Source: Paenibacillus pedocola | Lineage (GTDB): Bacteria > Bacillota > Bacilli > Paenibacillales > Paenibacillaceae | Direction of reading: 5' to 3' | NCBI RefSeq assembly: GCF_031599675.1 | Contig: NZ_CP134223.1 | Coordinates: 5,270,001-5,334,000 of the forward strand | DNA length: 64,000 bases | In this document: piece by piece, positions 7,704 through 16,250 of the stretch | How the letters are laid out: each line of letters begins with the position of its first letter | How positions within the stretch are numbered: position 1 is the stretch's first letter | Made by a program: the position numbers and the translations under genes | The notes under the pieces: model-generated | What the model was told of the DNA's origin: nothing | Database searches by the model: none | What the model saw: only the letters and a program-made list of their open reading frames with translations

Positions 7704-8492
7704 GTGAATGAAATCATTTCAGTGAATGACGTTTCGAAGGTATACAAAATCACAAAAAAGGAGCCCGGATTGTTAGCCGGTATTAAAAATTTATTCTTTC
7801 GGCAATTTGAGAACAAGGTTGCTGTCGATCACATTAACTTCTCAATCCAAGAGGGGGAGTTTATTGGTTTCATCGGCCCTAATGGTGCAGGAAAAACGAC
7901 AACCATCAAAATGCTGTCAGGAATCATCCATCCTACAGAAGGTGCGATTAACGTAATGGGATATATCCCGCATCGGTTAGAGCATGGCTTTAAAAAGAAC
8001 TTTTCGATCACAATGGGGCAAAAAAATCAACTGTGGTGGGACCTTCCGGCCATAGATTCATTTCAGTTGATTAAAGAGATTTACGAAATCACGGAGCCGG
8101 ATTATACGCGTACGCTTCAGGAATTAACGGAGCTATTAGAGGTACAATCTATCCTTAATACGCCTTTAAGAAATCTGTCTTTAGGTGAACGAATGAAATT
8201 CGAACTCATTGGCGCTCTCCTGCATGGCCCAAAAGTATTATTTTTAGATGAGCCTACGATTGGGCTGGACGTTTCATCCAGACGCAGGATCAGGGAGTTT
8301 TTAAAGTATATCAATACTGAAAAGAAGGTTACGGTCATTTTGACCAGTCATTATCTGGAGGATATAGAAGAGCTGTGTAATCGCATTATTGCTATCTCAC
8401 ACGGGAACATCATTTACGATGGATCTTTAAGTGATATGACGGCCGGAGAGCAGCCTATCAATGATATTTTCGAAAGCTTATTCAATAAATAA
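7704..8492 (+). CDS. ABC transporter ATP-binding protein
   Basis: The 262-residue ATPase energises the two membrane proteins that follow. Walker A is GPNGAGKTT at residues 58-66, the signature is LSLGERMKFEL, and Walker B with D-loop is VLFLDEPTIGLD; the H-loop is TSHYLE. The Leu-Ser-Leu-Gly signature instead of LSGGQ is common in this exporter group (DrrA/NodI-like). The start is GTG 7704, with GGGGTG eight bases upstream. The three-gene operon is visibly richer in A+T than its neighbours. The substrate is unknown. Confidence 0.9.
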   Translation: MNEIISVNDVSKVYKITKKEPGLLAGIKNLFFRQFENKVAVDHINFSIQEGEFIGFIGPNGAGKTTTIKMLSGIIHPTEGAINVMGYIPHRLEHGFKKNFSITMGQKNQLWWDLPAIDSFQLIKEIYEITEPDYTRTLQELTELLEVQSILNTPLRNLSLGERMKFELIGALLHGPKVLFLDEPTIGLDVSSRRRIREFLKYINTEKKVTVILTSHYLEDIEELCNRIIAISHGNIIYDGSLSDMTAGEQPINDIFESLFNK

Positions 8493-8508
8493 CGGATGGG
8501 TGTACACG

Positions 8509-9312
8509 ATGAAAAAATATGTCCAGGTACTGAAACTTAATCTGCAGTCCTCCCTTGCCTATAAAGGAAATTTTATATTCACCTCATTAATGGATGTATT
8601 CAGGGTCATAGCAGAAATTGCTTTCTGGAAAGTGTTATTCGACAATGCTCAAGGCCGTGAGATTAACGGGTACAATTTCAATTCAATCATCACCTACTAC
8701 ATTTTCATGTTTATTATCGCTTCCTTCACCAATGTTGGGAGTATCGGTTATAAGGTAGCCCATGAGATCAAAGACGGAGCTCTAAATAATTTACTGGTCA
8801 GGCCCATCAATTATTTCGGGTATTGCTTTACTGAGACCGTATCCCAGAAGCTGCTTAACCTGCTCATTGCCCTATTGATGTTCATACCGGTGATCGTTTT
8901 TCGTTTTGGGGATTTACAGGCGGAAATTCCTGCGGCGCAATTCTGGTTACTCCCGGTGGTGGTACTATGCTCTCTGATCTTGAGCTTTTTGATCAATATC
9001 CTGATCAGTTTGTTTGTGTTTTGGATGACAGAGGTGGCCTCCTTATTCCTTCTAAAAGATATTCTTCTTGATCTGGCCTCAGGCAGAGTGTTTCCGTTAG
9101 ATCTGTTCCCGGGACCCTTGCTTAACGCATTTTCAGTGCTTCCCTTTATGTATTGCACGTATTTTCCGGCCGTTATGATTACGAAAGGATTGTCAGCGGC
9201 GGAATTATACCGGGGTCTTGGGATACAGCTGTTGTGGATTCTTGTGCTATACGGCTTGATAAGAATCATTTGGAGATTGGGCCTAAAAAAATATACGGGA
9301 ACAGGCGCGTGA
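8509..9312 (+). CDS. ABC-2 family permease
   Basis: This membrane protein of about 267 residues has six predicted helices and the N-terminus MKKYVQVLKLNLQSSLAYKG, typical of ABC-2 family subunits that pair with a second similar permease. A conserved KDGALNNLLVRPINYFGY loop follows helix 2. ATG 8509 is 16 bp after the ATPase stop, with GGATGGG upstream. The pair probably forms a heterodimeric exporter channel. Confidence 0.85.
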   Translation: MKKYVQVLKLNLQSSLAYKGNFIFTSLMDVFRVIAEIAFWKVLFDNAQGREINGYNFNSIITYYIFMFIIASFTNVGSIGYKVAHEIKDGALNNLLVRPINYFGYCFTETVSQKLLNLLIALLMFIPVIVFRFGDLQAEIPAAQFWLLPVVVLCSLILSFLINILISLFVFWMTEVASLFLLKDILLDLASGRVFPLDLFPGPLLNAFSVLPFMYCTYFPAVMITKGLSAAELYRGLGIQLLWILVLYGLIRIIWRLGLKKYTGTGA

Positions 9313-9319
9313 GGCGGAT

Positions 9320-10105
9320 ATGAGATACGTGAGATTATACCGGATATTTATCGGGCAGAGTCTGATGAAAATGGCGGCATACAAAATTAATTTTGGATTA
9401 GTGTTCGTTACGAATGCGGCATTTTTTTCTGTACAGCTAATCTTTATGCATCTTGTTTTCTCGAATGTAGATACACTGGCCGGCTGGACAAAATACGAAA
9501 TGTTTTTCTATATCGGCACTTTTAATATTATCGATTCGCTGTGGACGTTTGGCCCATTTTTCAACCTTTTAGCGATTCCGGGCATGATTAGGAGCGGGGC
9601 ACTGGATTATTATTTAACCAAGCCGGTAAACTCCCAGTTTCTGATCAGTCTCAGAAATGCAGATCCAGGTTCATTGATAAGCGTACTGACAGGTATGATA
9701 CTGATTACATTTTCGCTTATCCAGGGGGGGATGGAGTTAACCTATGGAAGAGCTGTACTCTACATTGTTTCCATCTTTCACGCTTTAATGATTCAATACT
9801 CCGTCTATTTTATCCTTACATGCTCATCGTTTTGGCTGGTAAAAGCAGACTTTGTAGACTCCATACACGGAATTCTGTGTTACTTTTCCACCCGGCCGGT
9901 AGATATTTATAAAGGCTTTATCCGGTTTATACTCAGCTATGTATTGCCGTATGGATTAGCCTTAACCGTTGCCTCAAAAACAGTGGTGAAAACAATTCAC
10001 TTTACGGAGTACACCTTGTTCCTTATACTCAGCTGGTCCATTTTCGCAGTTTCGGTCGGCGTTTGGAAGTTTTCTTTAAAGCACTATAGTTCTGCGAGCT
10101 CTTAA
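9320..10105 (+). CDS. ABC-2 family permease, second subunit
   Basis: The 261-residue protein has about six membrane helices and mirrors the preceding permease: IRSGALDYYLTKPVNSQFL corresponds to the DGALNNLLVRPIN loop there. The gene begins 7 bp after the preceding stop, using GAGGCGG as ribosome site. This ATPase plus two half-permeases layout is usual for ABC-2 exporters of Bacillota and Streptomyces. Cargo cannot be inferred. It ends before a bidirectional terminator. Confidence 0.85.
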   Translation: MRYVRLYRIFIGQSLMKMAAYKINFGLVFVTNAAFFSVQLIFMHLVFSNVDTLAGWTKYEMFFYIGTFNIIDSLWTFGPFFNLLAIPGMIRSGALDYYLTKPVNSQFLISLRNADPGSLISVLTGMILITFSLIQGGMELTYGRAVLYIVSIFHALMIQYSVYFILTCSSFWLVKADFVDSIHGILCYFSTRPVDIYKGFIRFILSYVLPYGLALTVASKTVVKTIHFTEYTLFLILSWSIFAVSVGVWKFSLKHYSSASS

Positions 10106-10184
10106 GAACAGCGTTATTGCCCAAAGTCCACAAAATAACCCCACAAAGTGGGGCCTCAGCTTCGATGACATATAAATTCTTATC

Positions 10185-10213
10185 AAAAAAGCGCAGCCAC
10201 CGGCTGCGCTTTT
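10185..10213. terminator. Bidirectional terminator
   Basis: GCGCAGCC/GGCTGCGC with a 3-base loop is flanked by A6 and T4, so it serves both the ABC operon (plus) and the giant repeat gene (minus). A smaller hairpin CCCCAC/GTGGGG lies just upstream at 10139-10153. Confidence 0.85.
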
Positions 10214-10240
10214 CCCCCTTCTATTCCGTTCTTCCTCTAT

Positions 10241-13200
10241 TTAATCGAAGGCCTGATGATCTGCCGCCGGTCTAGCCAGCGGGGCGCCAAGAGCAATCCA
10301 CGACAACACGCCGTAGAAATGCGGAGTTTCGCGCAAACGGTCTACAACTACAACTGCTTCCCCGCTGGCTCTGCTCTTCAGTGAAACATGGAAGAACGGC
10401 TGATTCGTCATCGCCACGAGCACATAACCGGTATGGCCAAAGGCTTCATCGAAGGGCACAGTAACTTCCACGCTTTCTGCATTGCCGTTGAACATGAATG
10501 CTGTCATTCCAAACTGCTGCAGCACCTCCCGGTTTCCGGCACTCTGTACCGGACTGAAGGATAGATGCTCCGCACTAACTGCGCCGCGGGCCAGATGGTC
10601 TCCGTTAACTGCGCCGGATGCGATATGATAGCTCTGCACACTCTCTTCTTCCAGGTGCCGGGATTGAATTGCAAAGGAAGCCAGTTTAGAAGCGTCCACC
10701 GCTTCGTCCTGAAGCGCGGAGGTGCCAACGGCATCCTCAGCCAAATGCTCCTCCCCAATACTGCCGGAAGCCAGTTTGGCACCGGTAATACTGCCGTCAG
10801 GGAGCAGCTCTGCACTGCGGACTTCTTCTGCCAGATGCGTCAGTTTAATGATTTCCGGAAGCAAATGCCGCTCTTCCAGAATCCCGTCGGCCAGATGCTC
10901 ACTGCAGACACTTTCCTGCTGCAGATGGTGTGAATGCACTGCTCCGGCCGCAAGCTTCTCAGAACCGATGCTGCCGTCGGACAGCATCTCAGATTTCACT
11001 GCCCCTTCAGCGAGATGATCTGCCGTTATGCTGCCACTCTGGATGTGCCTGCTTCCCACCGCATCGGCTGCCAGGTGGCCTCCATATACACTGCCCGGAG
11101 CCAGCTGGAAAGAACCGACAGCGCCCTCTGCCAGTTTCGCAGAGCCGATACTGCCATCAGGCAGCAGCTCCGAGGTCAGCGTTTCCTCGGACAAATGCTT
11201 CAAGGTAATGCTGCCGCTCCGGATATGGCGGCTATCCACCGCCTCTGATGCTAAGTGGCCTCCATATATACTGCCGGGGGCCAGCTGGAAGGAGCCGATA
11301 GAGCCTTCTGCCAGCTTCTTCGAGGTTATGCTGCCATCAGGCAGCAGCTCAGAAGTCAGCACCTCCTTGGACAGATGCTTCAAGGTAATGCTGCTGTTCC
11401 GGATATGGCGGCTATCCACGGCTTCCGGAGCCAAGTGACCTCCATATACGCTCCCGGCTGCCAGCTTCCGTGAGCCGACAGAGCCGTCTGCCAGCTTATC
11501 TGCACCGATGCTGCCGTCCGGCAGAATGTCCGAGCTGCGGACTTCTTCCGCCAGATGGGCCAGCGTAATCTCGCCTTCACCGATATGCCGGCTCTCCACT
11601 GCGGCTTCCGCCAGATGGCTGCCGTCAATACTTCCAGCCGACAAATGGCGGGAGGCTATAGCAGCATCAGCCAGTTTGGCGCCGCCGACACTGCCGTCAG
11701 GCAGCAGCTCGGAGGTCAGTGCCTCCTCGGAAAGATGCCTCAAGGTAATACTGCTGTTCCGGATATGGCGGCTATCCACGGCCTCCGGAGCCAAGTGGTC
11801 TCCGTATACGCTCCCGGCTGCCAGCTGGGAGGAGCCGACAGAGCCGTCTGCCAGCTTATCTGCACCGATGCTGCCGTCCGGCAGAATGTCCGAGCTGCGG
11901 ACTTCTTCCGCCAGATGGGCCAGCGTAATCTCGCCTTCACCGATATGCCGGCTCTCCACTGCAGCTTCCGCCAGATGGCTGCCGTCAATACTTCCAGCCG
12001 ACAAATGGCGGGAGGCTATAGCAGCATCAGCCAGTTTGGCGCCGCCGACACTGCCGTCAGGCAGCAGCTCAGAAGTCAGTGCCTCCTCGGACAGATGCCT
12101 CAAGGTAATACTGCCGCCCCGGATATGGCGGCTATCCACGGCCTCCGGAGCCAAGTGGCCTCCATATACGCTCCCGGCTGCCAGCTGGGAGGAGCCGACA
12201 GAGCCGTCTGCCAGCTTATCTGCACCGATGCTGCCGTCCGGCAAAATGTCCGAGCTGCGGACTTCTTCCGCCAGATGGGCCAGCGTAATCTCGCCTTCAC
12301 CGATATGCCGGCTCTCCACTGCGGCTTCCGCCAGATGGCTGCCGTCAATACTTCCAGCCGACAAATGGCGGGAGGCTATAGCAGCATCAGCCAGTTTGGC
12401 GCCGCCGACACTGCCGTCAGGCAGCAGCTCAGAAGTCAGTGCCTCCTCGGACAGATGCCTCAAAGTAATACTGCCGCCCCGGATATGGCGGCTGTCCACG
12501 GCCTCCGGAGCCAAGTGGCCTCCATATACGCTCCCGGCTGCCAGCTTCCGTGAGCCGACAGAGCCGTCTGACAGCTTATCTGCACCGATGCTGCCGTCCG
12601 GCAGAATCTCTGCGCTGCGGACTTCTTCCGCCAGATGGGCCAGCGTAATCTCGCCTTCACCGATGTGCCGGCTCTCCACTGCAGCTTCCGCCAGATGGCT
12701 GCCGTCAATACTTCCAGCCGACAAATGGCGGGAGGCTATAGCAGCATCAGCCAGTTTGGCGCCGCCGACACTGCCGTCAGGCAGCAGCTCAGAAGTCAGT
12801 GCCTCCTCGGACAGATGCCTCAAGGTAATGCTGCCGCTCCGGATATGGCGGCCATCCACCGCTTCCGGTGTAATATGGCCTGCATAAACACTGCCGGGAG
12901 CCAGCTGGGAAGAACCGACAGAGCCGTCTGACAGCTTATCTGCACGGATGCTGCCGTCCGGCAGAATGTCCGTGCTGCGGACTTCTTCGGCCAGATGGGC
13001 TAGCGTAATCTCGCCTTCGCCGATATGCCGGCTCTCCACTGCGGCTTCCGCCAGATGTCTGCCGTCAATGCTGCCGGGAGACAGGTGGCGGGAGGTTATG
13101 GCTTCATCTGCCAGCTTGGCGCCGCCGACACTGCCGTCCGGCAGCAGCTCGGAAGTCAGTGTCTCCTCGGAAAGATGCTTCAGCGTAATGCTGCCGCTCC

Positions 13201-16021
13201 GGATATGGCGGCTATCCACCGCTTCCGGTGTAATGTGGCCTCCATATACACTGCCGGGAGCCAGCTGGGAGGAGCCAACGGAGCCGTCTGCCAGCTTAGC
13301 TGCATCAATGCTGCCGTCCGGCAGAATGTCCGCACTGAGAACATCTTCGGCCAGATGGGCCAGCGTAATCTCGCCTTCGCCGATGTGCCGGCTCTCCACT
13401 GCAGCTTCCGCCAGATGGCTGCCGTCAATGCTGCCGGAGGACAGGTGGCGGGAGCCTATAGAAGCGTCTGCCAGCTTGGCGCCGCCGACACTGCCGTCAG
13501 GCAGCAGCTCGGAGGTCAGAGTCTCCTTGGACAGATGCTTCAAGGTAATGCTGCCGCTCCGGATATGGCGGCTATCCACCGCTTCCGGTGTAATGTGGCC
13601 TCCATATACACTGCCGGGAGCCAGCTGGGAAGAGCCAACGGAGCTGTCTGCCAGCTTAACTGCACCGATGCTGCCGTCCGGCAGAATGTCCGCGCTGAGA
13701 ACTTCTTCGGCCAGATGGGCCAGCGTAATCTCGCCTTCGCCGATATGCCGGCCCTCCACTGCGGCTTCCGCCAGATGACTGCCGTCAATGTTGCCAGGGG
13801 ACAGGTGGCGGGAGGTTACAGCTTCATCTGCCAGCTTGGAGCTGACAATACTGCCGTCCTGCACTTGTATAGAAGAGACTGAACTAGGGAGGATATGCCC
13901 GTTACCGATTGACATCGGGCGGATATGTGCCCCGCCGACGCTTCCCGGCGCCAGATGTCTTCCCTGCACTGCTGTATCGCTGATAGAGGCAGGAACGACT
14001 GCTCCCGGCGCTAAGTGCTCGGCGGTCACCGCAGCAGGCGCCAGCTTGGGAGAACTCACACTGCCATCAGCCAGCTTGATGGACGTAACGGACAAATCGC
14101 TGAGCTTATCGGTCGAGATGCTTTCCGGCGATATTTTCAATGAAGTCACAGCATGATCTGCCAGGTGATGCGGCTGCACCGCCCCTGCAGCCAGGTGAAC
14201 TTCCTTCACTGCCCCTGAAGCCAGCTTGTCGCCGGTCACCGCTCCGGCCTGCAGAGCTGTGCTGCTGACACTGTTCTCGGCGAGATGTTTGCGCTCAACG
14301 GCACCCGGAGCCAGATGTTCGGTATCTACTACCGCACCTTGCAGCACCCGGCCGCTGACGCTGGCATCCGCCAGATGTTTTTCCTCGACCGCACAGAAAG
14401 CGATATGCTCCCCGCTCACGGCTTCCCGGACAATGGTATGGCTGCTTACGGAACCGGGAGCCAGCTTCGCACCGGTAACCGCCCCGTCTGTTAATTTGGC
14501 AGTAGTTACACTATGCGGGAGGAGATGGTCTGCCGTGACGGACTCATGCGCCAGCTGTTTGCCGGTTACCGCACCGGAAGCCAGGTGGGTATTCAGCACC
14601 GCACCCGCCTGCAGCTGTTCTGAACCTACGGATTCAGTGCTTAAGTGGGACTGATCCACCGCTTCACGCTGGATGTGAGCGGAGGTAATCGCCTGCATGG
14701 CAATCTGCGGACTGCGGACTGCCGACTTCGCCAGATGGCGGGTCGTCACCGCTTCATCGGCCAGCTTATGCGTCAGGATGCTTTGGTCGGCGATTTTGGA
14801 GGAGGTCACCGCCTGCTCGACAATCTGCGCCGTCCCCACAGCCCCTTCCGCCAGCTTCACAAACGAAATACTCCGGTCAGCCAGATGATTCGCCTTGATT
14901 TCCCCGTCGCCGATATGGGTCCCGTTTACGCTCTCGGGACTCAGGTGCTGGCTGCGTACAGCCTTCTCTCCGAGCTGCCGTGAGCCGACCGAACCATCGG
15001 CCAGATGCCCGCTCTCGATCACGGCGGAGCCCAGCTGCTCTTTGCCAATCAGCTTGCTGGCCAGTTGCTCCCGCCCGATCGCACCGGGGGCCAGATGCTT
15101 CGCGGTCACAGCCCCTTCCTTCAGATGGCGGCTGCTGATGCTGCCCTCAGCCAGCTTGGCGCCGGTAATTTCGCCATCGGCAATTTTGTCACCGGATACC
15201 GCTTCATCCGCCAGCTTGGAGCGGTCTATAATGCCATTTGCCAGGTGGCGGCTGACAATGCTGCTGCTTAGAATTTTCTCGCCGCTAACGGCACCGTCCT
15301 CCAGCAGCTCGGAGGTGATCAGCAGCTCGCTCAAATGGCGGCCGGAGATCGAGCGGTCCGCGATCTGCTCTCCTCCGATCGTGCGGTCAGCCAGCTTTTC
15401 CGGCCCGATACTTCCGTTTTTCAGCTTCTCGCCGCCGATCGAATAATCCAGCAGCTTGCCTCCGCTGACACTTCCTTCGGCCAAATGCTCGCCCGACACC
15501 GACTCGGGGGCCAGTTTGGACGAGGTAATCGCCTTATCCGCGATGTTAATACTCTGTACTGCATAATCCTGCAGCCATGGCGTGCCGATAATGCCGAATT
15601 TCAGCTTAGACCCGTCAATCGTCCGGGGAGCGATTTTCGGGCCGGTCACTGCGGCTTCCGATATATCATCAGTGTACACCTTCTGCAGTCGTTCCTTCTC
15701 CGTCACAAGCGGCGCCGCCGGCACCTTTAATGGAGGAACCGCCTCAATCTCAAGCGCTTCTTCCACTGCCGGCTTCAGCAGCTGATTCGTTTCAAGGGCG
15801 GCCGGCTGTGCCGGAAGCTCCGCCGTGCCTACGCCGCTTACCTGCAGGGTCTGGTCTGGTGTACTGACCTCCGCCACCGTATCCGCGCCTTCAGCTGACG
15901 GTTCCCCCTCCTGTACCTTTGGACCGCTTCGCAGCATGCTCAGTTCTGTTAAATTGGGATTATCTACATAATAGAGTCGTTTTTTGGAGCTGGTATGCCG
16001 GTTCTTTCTGGAGCTCTTCAC
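10241..16021 (-). CDS. Giant decapeptide-repeat protein (WIAG-tail-like), candidate spore-surface filament
   Basis: The 1926-residue protein has no signal peptide. Residues 1-120 are low-complexity. From about 121 to 1826 it is built of some 170 ten-residue repeats with Val/Ile at position 3 and Leu/Ile at position 8, e.g. GSVGGAKLAD or EAVDSRHIRS. This spacing suggests a beta-solenoid or trimeric beta-prism as in phage tail fibres that carry similar ITTAKLADGAV repeats. The last 100 residues form a different, globular-looking domain ending SWIALG. I recall Paenibacillus proteins named for a 'WIAG tail', and this may be one. The start is GTG 16021 with AAGGAGGAG seven bases upstream. The neighbours (YheC/YheD and glycosyltransferases) suggest a glycosylated spore appendage. 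Confidence 0.8.
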   Translation of the reverse strand: MKSSRKNRHTSSKKRLYYVDNPNLTELSMLRSGPKVQEGEPSAEGADTVAEVSTPDQTLQVSGVGTAELPAQPAALETNQLLKPAVEEALEIEAVPPLKVPAAPLVTEKERLQKVYTDDISEAAVTGPKIAPRTIDGSKLKFGIIGTPWLQDYAVQSINIADKAITSSKLAPESVSGEHLAEGSVSGGKLLDYSIGGEKLKNGSIGPEKLADRTIGGEQIADRSISGRHLSELLITSELLEDGAVSGEKILSSSIVSRHLANGIIDRSKLADEAVSGDKIADGEITGAKLAEGSISSRHLKEGAVTAKHLAPGAIGREQLASKLIGKEQLGSAVIESGHLADGSVGSRQLGEKAVRSQHLSPESVNGTHIGDGEIKANHLADRSISFVKLAEGAVGTAQIVEQAVTSSKIADQSILTHKLADEAVTTRHLAKSAVRSPQIAMQAITSAHIQREAVDQSHLSTESVGSEQLQAGAVLNTHLASGAVTGKQLAHESVTADHLLPHSVTTAKLTDGAVTGAKLAPGSVSSHTIVREAVSGEHIAFCAVEEKHLADASVSGRVLQGAVVDTEHLAPGAVERKHLAENSVSSTALQAGAVTGDKLASGAVKEVHLAAGAVQPHHLADHAVTSLKISPESISTDKLSDLSVTSIKLADGSVSSPKLAPAAVTAEHLAPGAVVPASISDTAVQGRHLAPGSVGGAHIRPMSIGNGHILPSSVSSIQVQDGSIVSSKLADEAVTSRHLSPGNIDGSHLAEAAVEGRHIGEGEITLAHLAEEVLSADILPDGSIGAVKLADSSVGSSQLAPGSVYGGHITPEAVDSRHIRSGSITLKHLSKETLTSELLPDGSVGGAKLADASIGSRHLSSGSIDGSHLAEAAVESRHIGEGEITLAHLAEDVLSADILPDGSIDAAKLADGSVGSSQLAPGSVYGGHITPEAVDSRHIRSGSITLKHLSEETLTSELLPDGSVGGAKLADEAITSRHLSPGSIDGRHLAEAAVESRHIGEGEITLAHLAEEVRSTDILPDGSIRADKLSDGSVGSSQLAPGSVYAGHITPEAVDGRHIRSGSITLRHLSEEALTSELLPDGSVGGAKLADAAIASRHLSAGSIDGSHLAEAAVESRHIGEGEITLAHLAEEVRSAEILPDGSIGADKLSDGSVGSRKLAAGSVYGGHLAPEAVDSRHIRGGSITLRHLSEEALTSELLPDGSVGGAKLADAAIASRHLSAGSIDGSHLAEAAVESRHIGEGEITLAHLAEEVRSSDILPDGSIGADKLADGSVGSSQLAAGSVYGGHLAPEAVDSRHIRGGSITLRHLSEEALTSELLPDGSVGGAKLADAAIASRHLSAGSIDGSHLAEAAVESRHIGEGEITLAHLAEEVRSSDILPDGSIGADKLADGSVGSSQLAAGSVYGDHLAPEAVDSRHIRNSSITLRHLSEEALTSELLPDGSVGGAKLADAAIASRHLSAGSIDGSHLAEAAVESRHIGEGEITLAHLAEEVRSSDILPDGSIGADKLADGSVGSRKLAAGSVYGGHLAPEAVDSRHIRNSSITLKHLSKEVLTSELLPDGSITSKKLAEGSIGSFQLAPGSIYGGHLASEAVDSRHIRSGSITLKHLSEETLTSELLPDGSIGSAKLAEGAVGSFQLAPGSVYGGHLAADAVGSRHIQSGSITADHLAEGAVKSEMLSDGSIGSEKLAAGAVHSHHLQQESVCSEHLADGILEERHLLPEIIKLTHLAEEVRSAELLPDGSITGAKLASGSIGEEHLAEDAVGTSALQDEAVDASKLASFAIQSRHLEEESVQSYHIASGAVNGDHLARGAVSAEHLSFSPVQSAGNREVLQQFGMTAFMFNGNAESVEVTVPFDEAFGHTGYVLVAMTNQPFFHVSLKSRASGEAVVVVDRLRETPHFYGVLSWIALGAPLARPAADHQAFD
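11341..13860 (-). repeat. Seven tandem 360-bp super-repeats inside the giant gene
   Basis: Anchor sequences recur exactly every 360 bp at 11341, 11701, 12061, 12421, 12781, 13141 and 13501. Each unit encodes 12 decapeptides. Several neighbouring copies are nearly identical over long stretches (for example 11521-11700 against 11881-12060), so the array has been homogenised or recently expanded. A half-length unit of 180 bp lies at 11161-11340. The period is a multiple of 3, so copy-number change keeps the frame. Confidence 0.9.
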
Positions 16022-16058
16022 AAGCAGTCTCCTCCTTCCATCGATTGTTTCTCCTAGG

Positions 16059-16067
16059 CATCATATG
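16059..16067 (-). promoter_or_regulatory. Possible mother-cell -10 element for the giant gene
   Basis: CATATGATG on the minus strand lies about 37 bases upstream of the GTG start and resembles the CATAnnnTA of sigma-K. I found no convincing -35. Confidence 0.25.
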
Positions 16068-16191
16068 CAGTAAGGTAGGCGGATGACACCCTTTTACAGC
16101 ATGCCTGCCATTCTTTACACCCGTAAGATCCTGCTTCAAAAAAGGGCATCTGCCGCCGCGCATTCGTCCATCCCCCGAGGCCCCGTACAAA

Positions 16192-16199
16192 CATACAAT
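16192..16199 (+). promoter_or_regulatory. Possible sigma-E-type -10 element for the YheC/YheD gene
   Basis: CATACAAT is a perfect match to the sigma-E -10 consensus and lies 52 bp before the ATG at 16251. The -35 region is GC-rich and not convincing. Confidence 0.35.
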
Positions 16200-16250
16200 G
16201 CTAAAGAAGGGGAACCGCCGTAATTACAGAAGATAACGGGAGGAACGAAC

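Noticed and set aside
11508-12887. 459-residue open frame on the plus strand opposite the giant gene, and several similar ones
   Set aside because: They follow the 360-bp repeat of the real gene, lack ribosome sites and give repetitive low-complexity translations. They are shadows.
11161-13860. Regular repeats that could suggest a CRISPR array
   Set aside because: The period is 30 and 360 bp, fully in frame in a gene, with no unique spacers and no cas genes.
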